Under the pieces are notes generated by a model. That model searched no databases and had not been told where the DNA came from. It worked only from the letters and a program-made list of their open reading frames with translations. The position numbers and the translations under genes are program-made. 50,303 bases of DNA from an uncultured Desulfovibrio sp. (GTDB lineage Bacteria; Desulfobacterota; Desulfovibrionia; Desulfovibrionales; Desulfovibrionaceae), in the NCBI RefSeq assembly GCF_910584445.1, contig NZ_CAJUBO010000020.1, forward strand, positions 1 through 50,303, written 5' to 3'. Within the stretch, counting starts at the first letter, position 1. Each line of letters begins with the position of its first letter. Positions 19,489 to 28,054 of the stretch are shown piece after piece.

Positions 19489-21261
19489 TCAGAAGATCCC
19501 CTTGACCTTTCCGGTTTCCGTATCCACATCCACCCGACGGAACGCCGGATTGGAGCCTGTGCCGGGCATGAGGGTGATCTTGCCGGAGACCGGCACCACG
19601 AAGCCCGCGCCGCCGTAAATGAGCACATCGCGGATCTTCAGGCGCCAGCCTCTGGGCGCGCCCTTGAGGGCCGGATCGTCGGAAAGGGAAAGGTGCGTCT
19701 TCACCATGCACAGGCCAAGCTCCCCGGCGTCGTCGCGCTTCTGGATGTTTTCCAGCCGGGTCTCGGCCTCGGCGGAGAAGTCCACGCCCTCCGCGCCGTA
19801 GATCTCGCGCGCCACAAGCTCGATGCGCTCCCTGAACGGCATCTTCCAGTCATACAGGGGCGTGAATTCGGTTTTTTCGTTACAGGCGTCCATGACGGCG
19901 TCGGCCAGTTCCAGGGCGCCCTCGCCGCCAAGTTCCCAGTGCCGGGAGAGCGCCACGCGCGCGCCGGCCGCTTCGCAGAGTTCGCGGACCCTGGCGATCT
20001 CGGCGTCGGTATCCGTGACAAAGGCATTGATGCAGACCACCGGGGAAACGCCGGACTTCTTGACGCTCCCGATATGGTGCAGCAGGTTGCAGCAACCGGC
20101 CTCCACAAAGCCCACATTTTCCTCGGAATATTCCCTGGGCAGCGGCCGCCCGGGCACGGGCGCGGGGGCGCCCCCGTGGCTCTTGAGCGCGCGCACGGTA
20201 GCCACGATGACGGCCGCGTCCGGCGTGAGGCCGCTGTAGTGGCACTTGAGGTTCCAGAATTTTTCATAGCCGATATCCGCGCCGAAGCCGGATTCCGTCA
20301 CATGGTATTCGCTGAGCTTGAGTCCCACGCGGTCGGCGATGACCGAACTCTGGCCGATGGCGATATTGGCGAACGGCCCGGCGTGCACGAAGACGGGCTG
20401 GCCCTCGATGGTCTGGATGAGGTTGGGGTTGAGCGCCTCCACCATCCAGGCGGTCATGGCGCCGTCCACCTCAAGGTCCGCGGTGGTGACGGGTTTCCCG
20501 TCGCGGTCATAGGCCACGATGATCCTGCCCATGCGGCGGCGCATGTCGGCCAGGTCGCGGGCGACGGCAAGGATCGCCATGACCTCGCTGGAAACGGCGA
20601 TGTCAAAGCGGGAGCGCATCATGAAGCCATCGGACCTGCCGTTCACGCCGTCGATGCCGATGATGACATTGCGCAGGGCCTGGCAGCAGAAATCCATGAC
20701 CCAGCCCATGTTGACATTGGTGGGGTCGATGTTCAGGCGCGGCATTCGGGAAAGCGAAAGGAGCTTTTCGTCGGTATAGTTGCGCTCGTGCTGCATGCGC
20801 GCGGTGAGGGCCACCATGGCGAGATTGTGCGCGTTCATCACGGCGTTGATGTCGCCGGTGAAGCCGAGGGAATACTGGGTGAGCGGGATGCACTGGGACA
20901 GGCCGCCGCCGGCCGCGGAACCCTTGACCCCCATGGTGGGTCCTCCGGAAGGCTGGCGGATGGCCGCCGAAGCGCGCCTGCCCCGCCGGCCGAGGCCCTG
21001 CACCAGGCCGATGGTGGTGGTGGACTTGCCCTCGCCGAGCGGGGTGGGGGTGATGGCGGTGACATCCACATATTTGCCGTTGGGGCGGTCGCCCAGCCTG
21101 TCCAGGACCTTGCGGAAATCGACCTTGCCCATGAAGTGACCGTAGGGAAGCAGTTCGCTTTCCTCAAGGCCGAGATCCCGGCCGATCTGGTAGATCGTTT
21201 TCATGGTCTTTTCGGCTTCCTGGGCGATTTCCCAGTCGGCATGGCCTTTGGGGTCAAGCAT
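19489..21261 (-). CDS. fhs: Formate-tetrahydrofolate ligase
   Basis: ATP-dependent ligase that joins formate to tetrahydrofolate. The ATP-binding signature TPTPLGEGKSTTT is at residues 71-83. RQPSGGPTMGVKGSAAGGG and the FxVH-type FVHAGPFANIAIGQSS segment are characteristic. The length is 590 residues, close to the family norm. I chose the ATG at 21261 because AAGGAG precedes it by 6 bases; the open frame 37 codons upstream has no family sequence. It heads the fhs, folD, formate channel series. Confidence 0.96.
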   Translation of the reverse strand: MLDPKGHADWEIAQEAEKTMKTIYQIGRDLGLEESELLPYGHFMGKVDFRKVLDRLGDRPNGKYVDVTAITPTPLGEGKSTTTIGLVQGLGRRGRRASAAIRQPSGGPTMGVKGSAAGGGLSQCIPLTQYSLGFTGDINAVMNAHNLAMVALTARMQHERNYTDEKLLSLSRMPRLNIDPTNVNMGWVMDFCCQALRNVIIGIDGVNGRSDGFMMRSRFDIAVSSEVMAILAVARDLADMRRRMGRIIVAYDRDGKPVTTADLEVDGAMTAWMVEALNPNLIQTIEGQPVFVHAGPFANIAIGQSSVIADRVGLKLSEYHVTESGFGADIGYEKFWNLKCHYSGLTPDAAVIVATVRALKSHGGAPAPVPGRPLPREYSEENVGFVEAGCCNLLHHIGSVKKSGVSPVVCINAFVTDTDAEIARVRELCEAAGARVALSRHWELGGEGALELADAVMDACNEKTEFTPLYDWKMPFRERIELVAREIYGAEGVDFSAEAETRLENIQKRDDAGELGLCMVKTHLSLSDDPALKGAPRGWRLKIRDVLIYGGAGFVVPVSGKITLMPGTGSNPAFRRVDVDTETGKVKGIF

Positions 21262-21352
21262 GACGGTCTCCTTGGGTGGTTGCAGCGGGCGTGTCTTCCG
21301 GGTGGCCGGAGGCGGCAGGCTCATCCCCGGTGCCTCCGGCCGCGGAGCCTTG

Positions 21353-22456
21353 CTATATCTTTTCCAGCACATACTGCCGGCTGCCGAGGCCGATGGACTC
21401 GCCGTAGCTCAGCTGCACCTGGCCCTGCGTGTGCGGCCAGCGGGCCGTGAACTTGTCCGTTTTGGCGTTGGCGAGCTTGGGATCGAGGGCGGGCGCCTTG
21501 TTCACGAGGTCAAGGCAGGCCTGATCCAGCGCCACGGGGTCCGTGGAGGCCAGGATGCCGATGTCCGGCACGAGCGGCATGTCGCTCCAGCCCACGCAGT
21601 CGCAGTCCGGCGTGACGTTGAGCACGAAATTGATGTAGCAGATGCGCTTCTGGCGCCCCTTGACCACGCCGTAGGCGTATTCGGTCAGGCGCTCCATGAA
21701 GGGCACCATCTCCGCGCTCCAGTCGATGCTGATGGCCTTGCTGGGCTTGACCGGGCAGACGGTGATGCACTCGAAACAGCCGACGCAGCGGTCCACATCC
21801 ACATGGCTCTTGCCGTCCACGAGGGTGAGCGCCTTTTGCGGACAGACCCTGACGCAGCGGCCGCAGCCGACGCAGAGGGAGGCGTCGATCCGGACATGGC
21901 GGCCGTGCTGGTCCTGCTTGCCCGCCACCGAGGCGCCGCCCATGGCGAGGTTCTTGATGGCCCCGCCGAAGCCGGCCATTTCGTGCCCCTTGAAGTGCGA
22001 AAGCACCACCATGGCGGGCGCGCGGCGGATGGCGGACGCGATGCGCACATCCCTGAAGTGCTTGCCGTTGATGCGTACGAGCACGTCCTCCTCGCCATAA
22101 AGTCCGTCGGCGATGATGACGGGCGCGCCCACGGTCTCCGGCGTGAACCCGTGGAGATAGGCGGTGTTGAGGTGGTCCACGGCGTTGTGCCGCGTGCCGG
22201 AATAGAGGGTCGTCGTATCGGTGAGGAAGGGCTTGCCCCCGGCGGCCTTGACCTTGTCCACGGCCACGCGCGCGAAGATGGGGTTGATGTGGGTATCGTT
22301 TCCGTATTCGCCGAAGTGGAGCTTGACCGCGGCAAGGTCATTGCGCTTGATGATCTTTTTCAACTGGAGAGCGTCGCACAGCCGCGCGACCTTGGCGCAC
22401 TTGTTGTTCGCGAGCGAACGGCTGTTCATGCCGGCAAAGAAGACCGTGGATGCCAT
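21353..22456 (-). CDS. DUF362 protein with two 4Fe-4S clusters
   Basis: A 367-residue DUF362 protein containing a bacterial-type ferredoxin insert. It has two cluster motifs, CVGCGRCVRVCP and CVGCFECITVCP, in the middle of the chain. The N-terminal part (KLHFGEYGNDTHINP, FLTDTTTLYSGTR) and GHEMAGFGGAIKNLAMG are typical of the family. There is no signal peptide. Its physiological role is not established; an electron-transfer role is inferred. GGAGG precedes the ATG. It lies upstream of fhs on the same strand (gap 92 bases) and may share transcription with the one-carbon genes. The short repeats just upstream of its start are described separately. Confidence 0.88.
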   Translation of the reverse strand: MASTVFFAGMNSRSLANNKCAKVARLCDALQLKKIIKRNDLAAVKLHFGEYGNDTHINPIFARVAVDKVKAAGGKPFLTDTTTLYSGTRHNAVDHLNTAYLHGFTPETVGAPVIIADGLYGEEDVLVRINGKHFRDVRIASAIRRAPAMVVLSHFKGHEMAGFGGAIKNLAMGGASVAGKQDQHGRHVRIDASLCVGCGRCVRVCPQKALTLVDGKSHVDVDRCVGCFECITVCPVKPSKAISIDWSAEMVPFMERLTEYAYGVVKGRQKRICYINFVLNVTPDCDCVGWSDMPLVPDIGILASTDPVALDQACLDLVNKAPALDPKLANAKTDKFTARWPHTQGQVQLSYGESIGLGSRQYVLEKI

Positions 22457-22465
22457 GGGTTCCTC

Positions 22466-22504
22466 CAGTATATGTTACAGTGTTGCAGTATATCAGTATA
22501 TGTT
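22466..22504. repeat. CAGTATAT direct repeats in the leader of the DUF362 gene
   Basis: Three copies of CAGTATAT start at 22466, 22486 and 22494. The first and third extend to CAGTATATGTT, 28 bases apart. They sit immediately upstream of the DUF362 start codon and in AT-rich DNA unlike the surroundings. On the minus strand the copies read as TATACT, which resembles a -10 box. They could be regulator sites or overlapping promoters. Confidence 0.45.
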
Positions 22505-22531
22505 GAGGTCATGAACGTTCCGGAAACGGCC

Positions 22532-23659
22532 CTACCAGCCCCGGCAGCGTGTCCAGACGTCCATCGTTTCGGCGCCCCGGCAGAGATGCACGGCATCGAA
22601 GCCCGAAGCCGTGGCGCAGGCGTGGACAGGCAGGATGCGAAGCGGCGTTCCCACGGGAAACGCCGGAGTGGCGCTCTTTGGCCGCGCGGTGATGACGCCG
22701 TGTTCCTGATTGGTCTCCGCCACGCGCAGACCGGCCAGGAGGGTGCCGTCTTCGGCGAGCACCAGGCCATAGCCGACATCGGCAAACCGTCCGGGAAGCC
22801 CGGCGTCGCGGGAAAGCGCCGTCCAGCCCGCGTCCGTCACGAGCGCGCCGTCGCTTTCGCGCCGCCCGATGACCGTGCAGAGCACCGACAGGGCGATGTC
22901 CTCCACGGCGCAGACGCCAAGCCCCGCCATGACAAGATCCTGCACCACATGGACGCCGGCCCGCACTTCCGTGAGGCCGGAAAAGTCCTGACAGAACAGG
23001 GCCGTGGGCGTGGAACCCACGCTGACCACCGGGCAGGCGTGCCCGGCCGCGCGCAGGGCGCTGGCGGCGGCCACGGCGGCGCTCCGTTCCTGTTCGGCCA
23101 GGGCCGCAAAGGCCCGCGCCGAAGGCGCGGCCAGGTCATAGGCCGAACCGGCATGGGTGAGCACCCCGGCCACATGCTGGCCGTGGGCCGCAAGCACGCC
23201 CGCCGCCTCCCCAAGGCCGGCGCTCTCCGGGGAAAGCCCCGAGCGGTGTCCGTCGCAGTCGATCTCCAGCAGGACATCGAACGCGTGGTCCCGGGCTTCG
23301 CCAAAGGCCGCCAGCGCCCGCGCTGCCTCCGCGCTGTCGAGCAGGAGGGAGAGCTTCACCCCGCGGCGGCGCAGGGCCAGGGCGCGCTCGAATTTGCAGG
23401 GAACAATGCCCACGGCATAGCAGATGTCATGGACCCCACCGTCCGCGAACCACTCCGCCTCCGCAAGGGTGGAGACGGCGACTGGCCCATGGGGCGCGGT
23501 CATGGCGCGCCGGGCGGCCTCCACGCATTTCAGGGTCTTGGCGTGCAGGCGGAAGCCGACGCCATGCGCGGCAAGGCGCGTCGAAAGACGACGGATATTG
23601 CGCTCCATGCGGGCATCGTCCAGCAGGAGCGCCGGTGTGGGCAGATCCCTGATTCGCAC
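22532..23659 (-). CDS. DSD1-type PLP enzyme (D-threonine aldolase / D-serine dehydratase-like)
   Basis: Pyridoxal-phosphate enzyme with the alanine-racemase N-terminal barrel (fold III). TPALLLDDARMERNI starts the barrel and the PLP lysine lies in RLHAKTLK. SVGSTPTAL and AGVHVVQD follow. Near the C-terminus, PVHACATASGFDAVHLC contains the His-x-Cys metal site of eukaryotic-type D-serine dehydratases. I chose the GTG at 23659, which has GGAGG 5 bases before it and gives 375 residues; an ATG-started frame further upstream would add about 90 residues with no homology and would run into the divergent rfbF. Substrate (D-serine, D-threonine or a 3-hydroxy amino acid) cannot be decided. Confidence 0.85.
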   Translation of the reverse strand: MRIRDLPTPALLLDDARMERNIRRLSTRLAAHGVGFRLHAKTLKCVEAARRAMTAPHGPVAVSTLAEAEWFADGGVHDICYAVGIVPCKFERALALRRRGVKLSLLLDSAEAARALAAFGEARDHAFDVLLEIDCDGHRSGLSPESAGLGEAAGVLAAHGQHVAGVLTHAGSAYDLAAPSARAFAALAEQERSAAVAAASALRAAGHACPVVSVGSTPTALFCQDFSGLTEVRAGVHVVQDLVMAGLGVCAVEDIALSVLCTVIGRRESDGALVTDAGWTALSRDAGLPGRFADVGYGLVLAEDGTLLAGLRVAETNQEHGVITARPKSATPAFPVGTPLRILPVHACATASGFDAVHLCRGAETMDVWTRCRGW

Positions 23660-23807
23660 TGCGGCCTCCACGCACCGCCTACAGCAAAAGCGGCACGCTG
23701 TAAACCTGCCGGGAGAAGCGGGCGGGGCTTTTATTCCGCGCGGGCTTTTGCTAGACTCAGCGCATCGCGAATCGCTCCCGATTGCCGGGAGCAGCCGGGG
23801 AGGCGGC

Positions 23808-24572
23808 ATGCAGACCATCATCATGTGCGGCGGCAAGGGCACGCGCCTGCGCGAGGAAACAGCGGTCAAACCCAAGCCCATGGTGGAGATCGGCGGCCGT
23901 CCCGTGCTCTGGCATATCATGTCCATCTACGCCCGTTTCGGCTACAGGGATTTTGTCCTGCCGCTGGGGTACAAGGGCGAGGTCATCAAGCAGTATTTCC
24001 ACGACTACCGCAGCCGCAACGCGGACTTCACCGTGGAACTCAAAACCGGCGACATCACGGTCCATCCCTGCCCCATGGAAGACTGGCGCGTCACCCTGTG
24101 CGACACCGGGCAGGAGACCCTCAAGGGCGGCCGCCTCAAGCGCGTTGCCCGCTATATCGAGGGCGACCGCTTCATGGTCACCTACGGCGACGGCGTGGCG
24201 GACATCGACATCGACCGTCTCCTGGAATTTCACAAGAAGTCCGGCACCATAGGAACATTCACCGGCGTGCGCATGCCCTCACGCTTCGGCACGGTGCGTA
24301 CCGGGGAGGACGGCAAAATCATTTCGTGGGAAGAAAAGCCCGTGCTCAACGAGTATATCAACTGCGGCTTTTTCGTCTTTGAGCGCGCCTTTCTCGACTA
24401 TCTCTCCGAGGACGAGGGCTGCGACCTGGAAAAGGAACCCCTCCAGCGACTGGCGGCGGAAGGGCAGCTTTCCATGTATCCGCACCCCGGCGAATGGCAG
24501 TGCATGGATACCCTGCGCGACGCCATCCACCTCAACCGGCTCTGGGACAGCGGCCAGGCCTTCTGGGCCTGA
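23808..24572 (+). CDS. rfbF: Glucose-1-phosphate cytidylyltransferase
   Basis: It makes CDP-glucose from CTP and glucose-1-phosphate, the entry step to CDP-dideoxyhexoses. The nucleotide-binding start IIMCGGKGTRLREE is followed by KPKPMVEIGGRPVLWHIM, the VTYGDGVAD metal-binding motif and EEKPVLNEYINCGFFVF. All are typical of RfbF/DdhA. Length 254 residues matches the family. GGGGAGG precedes the ATG. It is followed 47 bases later by the CDP-glucose dehydratase gene. Confidence 0.95.
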   Translation: MQTIIMCGGKGTRLREETAVKPKPMVEIGGRPVLWHIMSIYARFGYRDFVLPLGYKGEVIKQYFHDYRSRNADFTVELKTGDITVHPCPMEDWRVTLCDTGQETLKGGRLKRVARYIEGDRFMVTYGDGVADIDIDRLLEFHKKSGTIGTFTGVRMPSRFGTVRTGEDGKIISWEEKPVLNEYINCGFFVFERAFLDYLSEDEGCDLEKEPLQRLAAEGQLSMYPHPGEWQCMDTLRDAIHLNRLWDSGQAFWA

Positions 24573-24619
24573 GCCGGACGCGCCCTCAACGGGAACCGCC
24601 CTTCAGACAAGGATGCATC

Positions 24620-25747
24620 ATGTTCGCTGACACCTACGCGGGGCGCCGGGTCTTCCTCACCGGGCATACGGGTTTCAAGGGTTCCTGGCTCTCGGCGTGG
24701 CTGCTCGCGCTTGGCGCGCGCGCGGCCGGGTTTTCCCTTGGCGTGCCCACCACGCCTTCGCATTTCGAGGCTCTGGGCCTTGCCGCGCGCATGGACGACC
24801 TGCGCGGCGACATCCGCGATCGGGCGGCCGTCACCGCCGCCATGCGGGCCTTCGCGCCCGAGGTGGTCTTCCATCTGGCGGCCCAGGCCCTGGTGCGCCG
24901 TTCGTATGAGGACCCGGCCGGCACCATCGAGTCCAACGCCCTGGGCACCATGAACGTCCTTGAGGCCGTGCGCGCCTGTCCGTCGGTCAGGGCCGTGGTG
25001 GTCATTACGTCGGACAAGTGCTACCGCAACGACGAATGGGTGTGGGGCTACCGCGAGACCGACCATCTGGGCGGCGCCGATCCCTATTCCGCCTCCAAGG
25101 GGTGCGCGGAGATCATCGCCCATTCGTATTTCCAGAGCTTTTTCGCGCAGGGACCGGCCTGCGCCACGGTGCGCGCGGGCAACGTCATCGGCGGCGGCGA
25201 CTGGGCGGCGGACCGCATCGTGCCGGACTGCGCCCGCGCCTGGGCGGCGCAGACGCCCGTGTCCATCCGCAGCCCGTGGGCGACACGGCCGTGGCAGCAT
25301 GTTCTGGAGCCGCTTTCCGGCTACCTCTGGCTGGGCGCGCGTCTGCTCGACACCAATGCCGGGCTGCCCGCCGGAGCGACGGCGTCCTTTGATCCGCGCG
25401 GGCAGGCCTACAATTTCGGACCCGCCGCGGACGTGAACAACACCGTGGCCGAGGTGGTGGAAGCGCTGGCCCTGCACTGGCCCGGCTTCCGCAGCGAAAT
25501 GGACGCGGCCGGGCAGGCGGGCAGGAAGGAATGCACGCTGCTCAAGCTCTGCTGCGACAAGTCCCTGGCGGAGCTTTCCTGGAAGGCGACCCTCAATTTT
25601 GAGGAAACCATCCGCTATACCGCCGAATGGTATTCCCGGTACTACACTGGCGGCGCGACGCCGGCGGGCATGTGGGACTATACCCAGGGGCAGATCACGG
25701 CCTATGCGGGCGCGGCCGCCCAGCGCGGCCTTGTCTGGGCGCGGTGA
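24620..25747 (+). CDS. rfbG: CDP-glucose 4,6-dehydratase
   Basis: Short-chain dehydrogenase that converts CDP-glucose to CDP-4-keto-6-deoxyglucose. The NAD-binding motif is TGHTGFKGSWL (residues 14-24), followed by HLAAQALVRRSYEDP. The catalytic Tyr-x3-Lys is in DPYSASKGCAE. RPWQHVLEPLSGYL is diagnostic for RfbG. The length is 375 residues. The start at 24620 has AAGGA 7 bases upstream. It lies between rfbF and the cupin-type gene in what looks like a three-gene operon. Confidence 0.94.
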   Translation: MFADTYAGRRVFLTGHTGFKGSWLSAWLLALGARAAGFSLGVPTTPSHFEALGLAARMDDLRGDIRDRAAVTAAMRAFAPEVVFHLAAQALVRRSYEDPAGTIESNALGTMNVLEAVRACPSVRAVVVITSDKCYRNDEWVWGYRETDHLGGADPYSASKGCAEIIAHSYFQSFFAQGPACATVRAGNVIGGGDWAADRIVPDCARAWAAQTPVSIRSPWATRPWQHVLEPLSGYLWLGARLLDTNAGLPAGATASFDPRGQAYNFGPAADVNNTVAEVVEALALHWPGFRSEMDAAGQAGRKECTLLKLCCDKSLAELSWKATLNFEETIRYTAEWYSRYYTGGATPAGMWDYTQGQITAYAGAAAQRGLVWAR

Positions 25748-25756
25748 GGGCGCGGC

Positions 25757-26257
25757 ATGGAAGGGCCTGTCATCCCCACGGGCATCGACGGCGCGCTTTT
25801 CCAGCCGCTGAAGGTCATTGCCGCGCCGGGCGGTCCTGTCCTGCACATGCTGCGGGCCGGGGCGCCGCTGTTGCCGGATTTTTCCAGCGGCTTCGGCGAG
25901 ATCTATTTTTCCGAGGTGGAACCGGGCGCGGTCAAGGCCTGGAAGCGGCATACGCGCCAGACCCAGCTTTTCGCCGTTCCCGCGGGGCGCTTGCGTATCG
26001 TCCTCTATGACGGGCGCCCCGCATCGCCCAGCAGGGGGAGGCTCGTCGAGCGCCGGCTCGGCCGTCCGGATGACTACGGCCTGCTCCGCATCCCGCCCCT
26101 CGTCTGGTACGGCTTCATGGCCGAGGGGGAGAGTCCTGCCCTGATCTGCAACTGCGCGGACATCCCGCACGACCCGGAGGAGGGCGAACGTCTGCCCTTC
26201 GATGCCGCCGCCATTCCCTATGTCTGGCCCTCGCCGGGGGGCGCCGCGTCGCGCTGA
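25757..26257 (+). CDS. RmlC-like (dTDP-4-keto-6-deoxyhexose 3,5-epimerase family) protein
   Basis: A 166-residue cupin-type protein with RmlC features: EIYFSEVEPGAVKAWKRHTRQTQ resembles the epimerase metal-free active-site strand with its His, and RIPPLVWYGFMAEG matches the conserved product-binding strand. It starts 9 bases after rfbG and so probably acts on CDP-4-keto-6-deoxyglucose or a derived sugar. Its last 40 coding bases overlap, tail to tail, the end of the EamA gene on the other strand. Whether it is an epimerase or an isomerase cannot be told. Confidence 0.78.
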   Translation: MEGPVIPTGIDGALFQPLKVIAAPGGPVLHMLRAGAPLLPDFSSGFGEIYFSEVEPGAVKAWKRHTRQTQLFAVPAGRLRIVLYDGRPASPSRGRLVERRLGRPDDYGLLRIPPLVWYGFMAEGESPALICNCADIPHDPEEGERLPFDAAAIPYVWPSPGGAASR

Positions 26258-27162
26258 GCCTTTTGCGCGCGCCTTGGCGCGCCCCATTCCGAGACGAGCA
26301 GCCCCGTCAGGGCCAGGACCATGCCCGCGCCTGAAAGGCAGGTCACACGCTCGTGGAGCACGGCGATGGAGGTCAGCACCGTGACCACCGGCACAAGATA
26401 GATGTAGAGCGCGGCCCTGACCGCGCCCAGGCGGCGCACGCTGAACGTCCAGCTGACAAAGCAGAGCGCCGACGCGCACAGGCCGAGGAAGAGCAGGTTG
26501 GCGACATTGACCGGGCGGAGGAGAACCTCCGGCCGGAGGGAAACGTCCGCCAGCGGCAGAATGGGCAGCATGCAGACAAGACCGTAGAAAAAGATGCGCC
26601 GCGTGGCGCGCAGGCTGCCATAGCCCCGCGCCGCCAGCATCCGCACCAGGATGGAATAGACCGCCCAGGAAAGGGCCGCCAGCAGGGCAAGGCCGTCCCC
26701 CGCCGGGTTGAGCGCAAACTCGCTGCCGCTGCGGCTGATGCAGGCGATGCCGGTGATGGCTACGACGAAACCGGCCATGAACGCGCCGCCCGGGCGCGCG
26801 TCCCCGAGAAGGCGCCAGGCGAGCAGCGCCGTGAAAAACGGGGCCACGGCCACGATGACGCCCACGTTGGAGGCGAAGGTCAGGGTCAGGGCCATGTTTT
26901 CCAGAAGGAAATAGAGGGTCACGCCGGAAAGCCCGGCCAGGGCGAAGAGAAGCTCGTCCCTGCGGTTCCTGACGGCGAGCGCATGCGGGCAGACCAGCCA
27001 GAGGGCTGCCCAGCCGAGCAGGAAGCGCAAAAGCAGGATCTCCACCGGCGTGAAGTCCGCCAGCAGCACCTTGGTGGAAATGAAGGTCACCCCCCAGACG
27101 ACGATGGTCGCCAGGGCCACGAGGTGCCCCACTGCCCGTCCTGATGCGCGGGTGCCGTTCAT
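26218..27162 (-). CDS. DMT-superfamily (EamA) transporter
   Basis: Inner-membrane transporter with ten predicted helices in two EamA repeats (LATIVVWGVTFISTKVLL opening the first; LCASALCFVSWTFSVRRLGAV and LHERVT in the second), 314 residues from the ATG at 27162. That ATG overlaps the stop of the AraC-type regulator gene (ATGA) and has GGAGG in front, so the pair is translationally coupled. The regulator probably controls this exporter. Substrate unknown. Confidence 0.87.
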   Translation of the reverse strand: MNGTRASGRAVGHLVALATIVVWGVTFISTKVLLADFTPVEILLLRFLLGWAALWLVCPHALAVRNRRDELLFALAGLSGVTLYFLLENMALTLTFASNVGVIVAVAPFFTALLAWRLLGDARPGGAFMAGFVVAITGIACISRSGSEFALNPAGDGLALLAALSWAVYSILVRMLAARGYGSLRATRRIFFYGLVCMLPILPLADVSLRPEVLLRPVNVANLLFLGLCASALCFVSWTFSVRRLGAVRAALYIYLVPVVTVLTSIAVLHERVTCLSGAGMVLALTGLLVSEWGAPRRAQKAQRDAAPPGEGQT

Positions 27163-27974
27163 GGCCGCCTCCGGCAGGCGCCGGGCGTGACGCCAAGGCG
27201 CGCCCTGAACGCCCGCGCCAGATGGCACTGATCCGCAAAACCCGCCTCAAGCGCTGCCTCTGCCGGGGGAAGGCCCTGCTCCAGAAGCTCCTGGGCGCGA
27301 TTGACGCGCGCGCTTTCCAGGTACCGGTAGGGCGTGGCGCCGGTCATCCGGGCAAAGGCCCGGATGAGCCGGAACTTGCCCATGCGGGCGAGGCTTGCCA
27401 TATCCTCCAGCGTGAGCCGGTCTGCGGCATGGCTTTCCAGATGGAGGCGGAGCGTTTCGAGAGCGGGGTCCGGGGCGTGTGGGCCGGGTGCGGGGGAGAC
27501 GGTGTTTTCGCGGCGCTGCACGGATATTCCAAGGTGATGCAGGGCCGTGAAGAGGCGCATCCGCTTGCAGGCGGCCGGCGCCGTTCCGCCCAGGAGCGCG
27601 TGGGCGGCGAGGAGTTCGTCGATGACGTCCCCTCCCGCGTGGACAGGTCCCGCCGGCTGCGGCGCGCCGGCGACTGCCCGGGAGAGCGCGGCGGCCGCGC
27701 CGCCGGTCCGGAAATGGAAGCCGCGCCAGACAAAGGGCGCGGGACCCGCCGGAGCGCAGGCATGCACCTCGCCGGGCCGGAAAATGACCACATCGCCCGT
27801 GGCGGCAAGGTATTCGCGACCCTGCACGAAAAGGTGCCGTCGCCCGGAAAGGACGCAGCCCAGCACCCAGGCATGGTGAAAGTGCGGCGCAAAGGCGCGG
27901 GCATGGAGACGGAAGCTGAAGGCATCCGCATCCAGATCCCGGTCATGGGCAATGTCGGTGTGTTCCGCAGGCAT
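27159..27974 (-). CDS. AraC-family transcriptional regulator
   Basis: DNA-binding regulator of 271 residues. An N-terminal cupin (AraC ligand-binding) domain includes HFHHAWVLGCVLSGRR and GDVVIFRPGEVHACAP. The C-terminal double helix-turn-helix includes LTLEDMASLARMGKFRLIRAFARMTGATPYRYL and ALEAGFADQCHLARAFRARLGVTPG. I start at the ATG at 27974 with GAGGGAG upstream; an ATG at 28040 in frame is less favoured. It is coupled to the downstream EamA exporter gene. The pairing of such a regulator with an exporter is common and suggests ligand-induced export. Confidence 0.9.
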   Translation of the reverse strand: MPAEHTDIAHDRDLDADAFSFRLHARAFAPHFHHAWVLGCVLSGRRHLFVQGREYLAATGDVVIFRPGEVHACAPAGPAPFVWRGFHFRTGGAAAALSRAVAGAPQPAGPVHAGGDVIDELLAAHALLGGTAPAACKRMRLFTALHHLGISVQRRENTVSPAPGPHAPDPALETLRLHLESHAADRLTLEDMASLARMGKFRLIRAFARMTGATPYRYLESARVNRAQELLEQGLPPAEAALEAGFADQCHLARAFRARLGVTPGACRRRP

Positions 27975-28054
27975 GGGCGCTCCCTCGTGCGGCCAGTCTG
28001 CCTGCTTTGCCGCGTCCTGTCTTGTACCATATTGCGGCATGCGCCGCGCGGGTT

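Noticed and set aside
23729..23757. Possible rfbF promoter TTTTAT-N17-TAGACT
   Set aside because: The -35 part matches poorly; not enough to list as a feature.
18268..24382. Two frames of more than 1000 codons on the plus strand opposite focA-like, folD, fhs, DUF362 and DSD1 genes
   Set aside because: Low-complexity His/Gly/Arg-rich translations with no domains, exactly antisense to well-identified genes.
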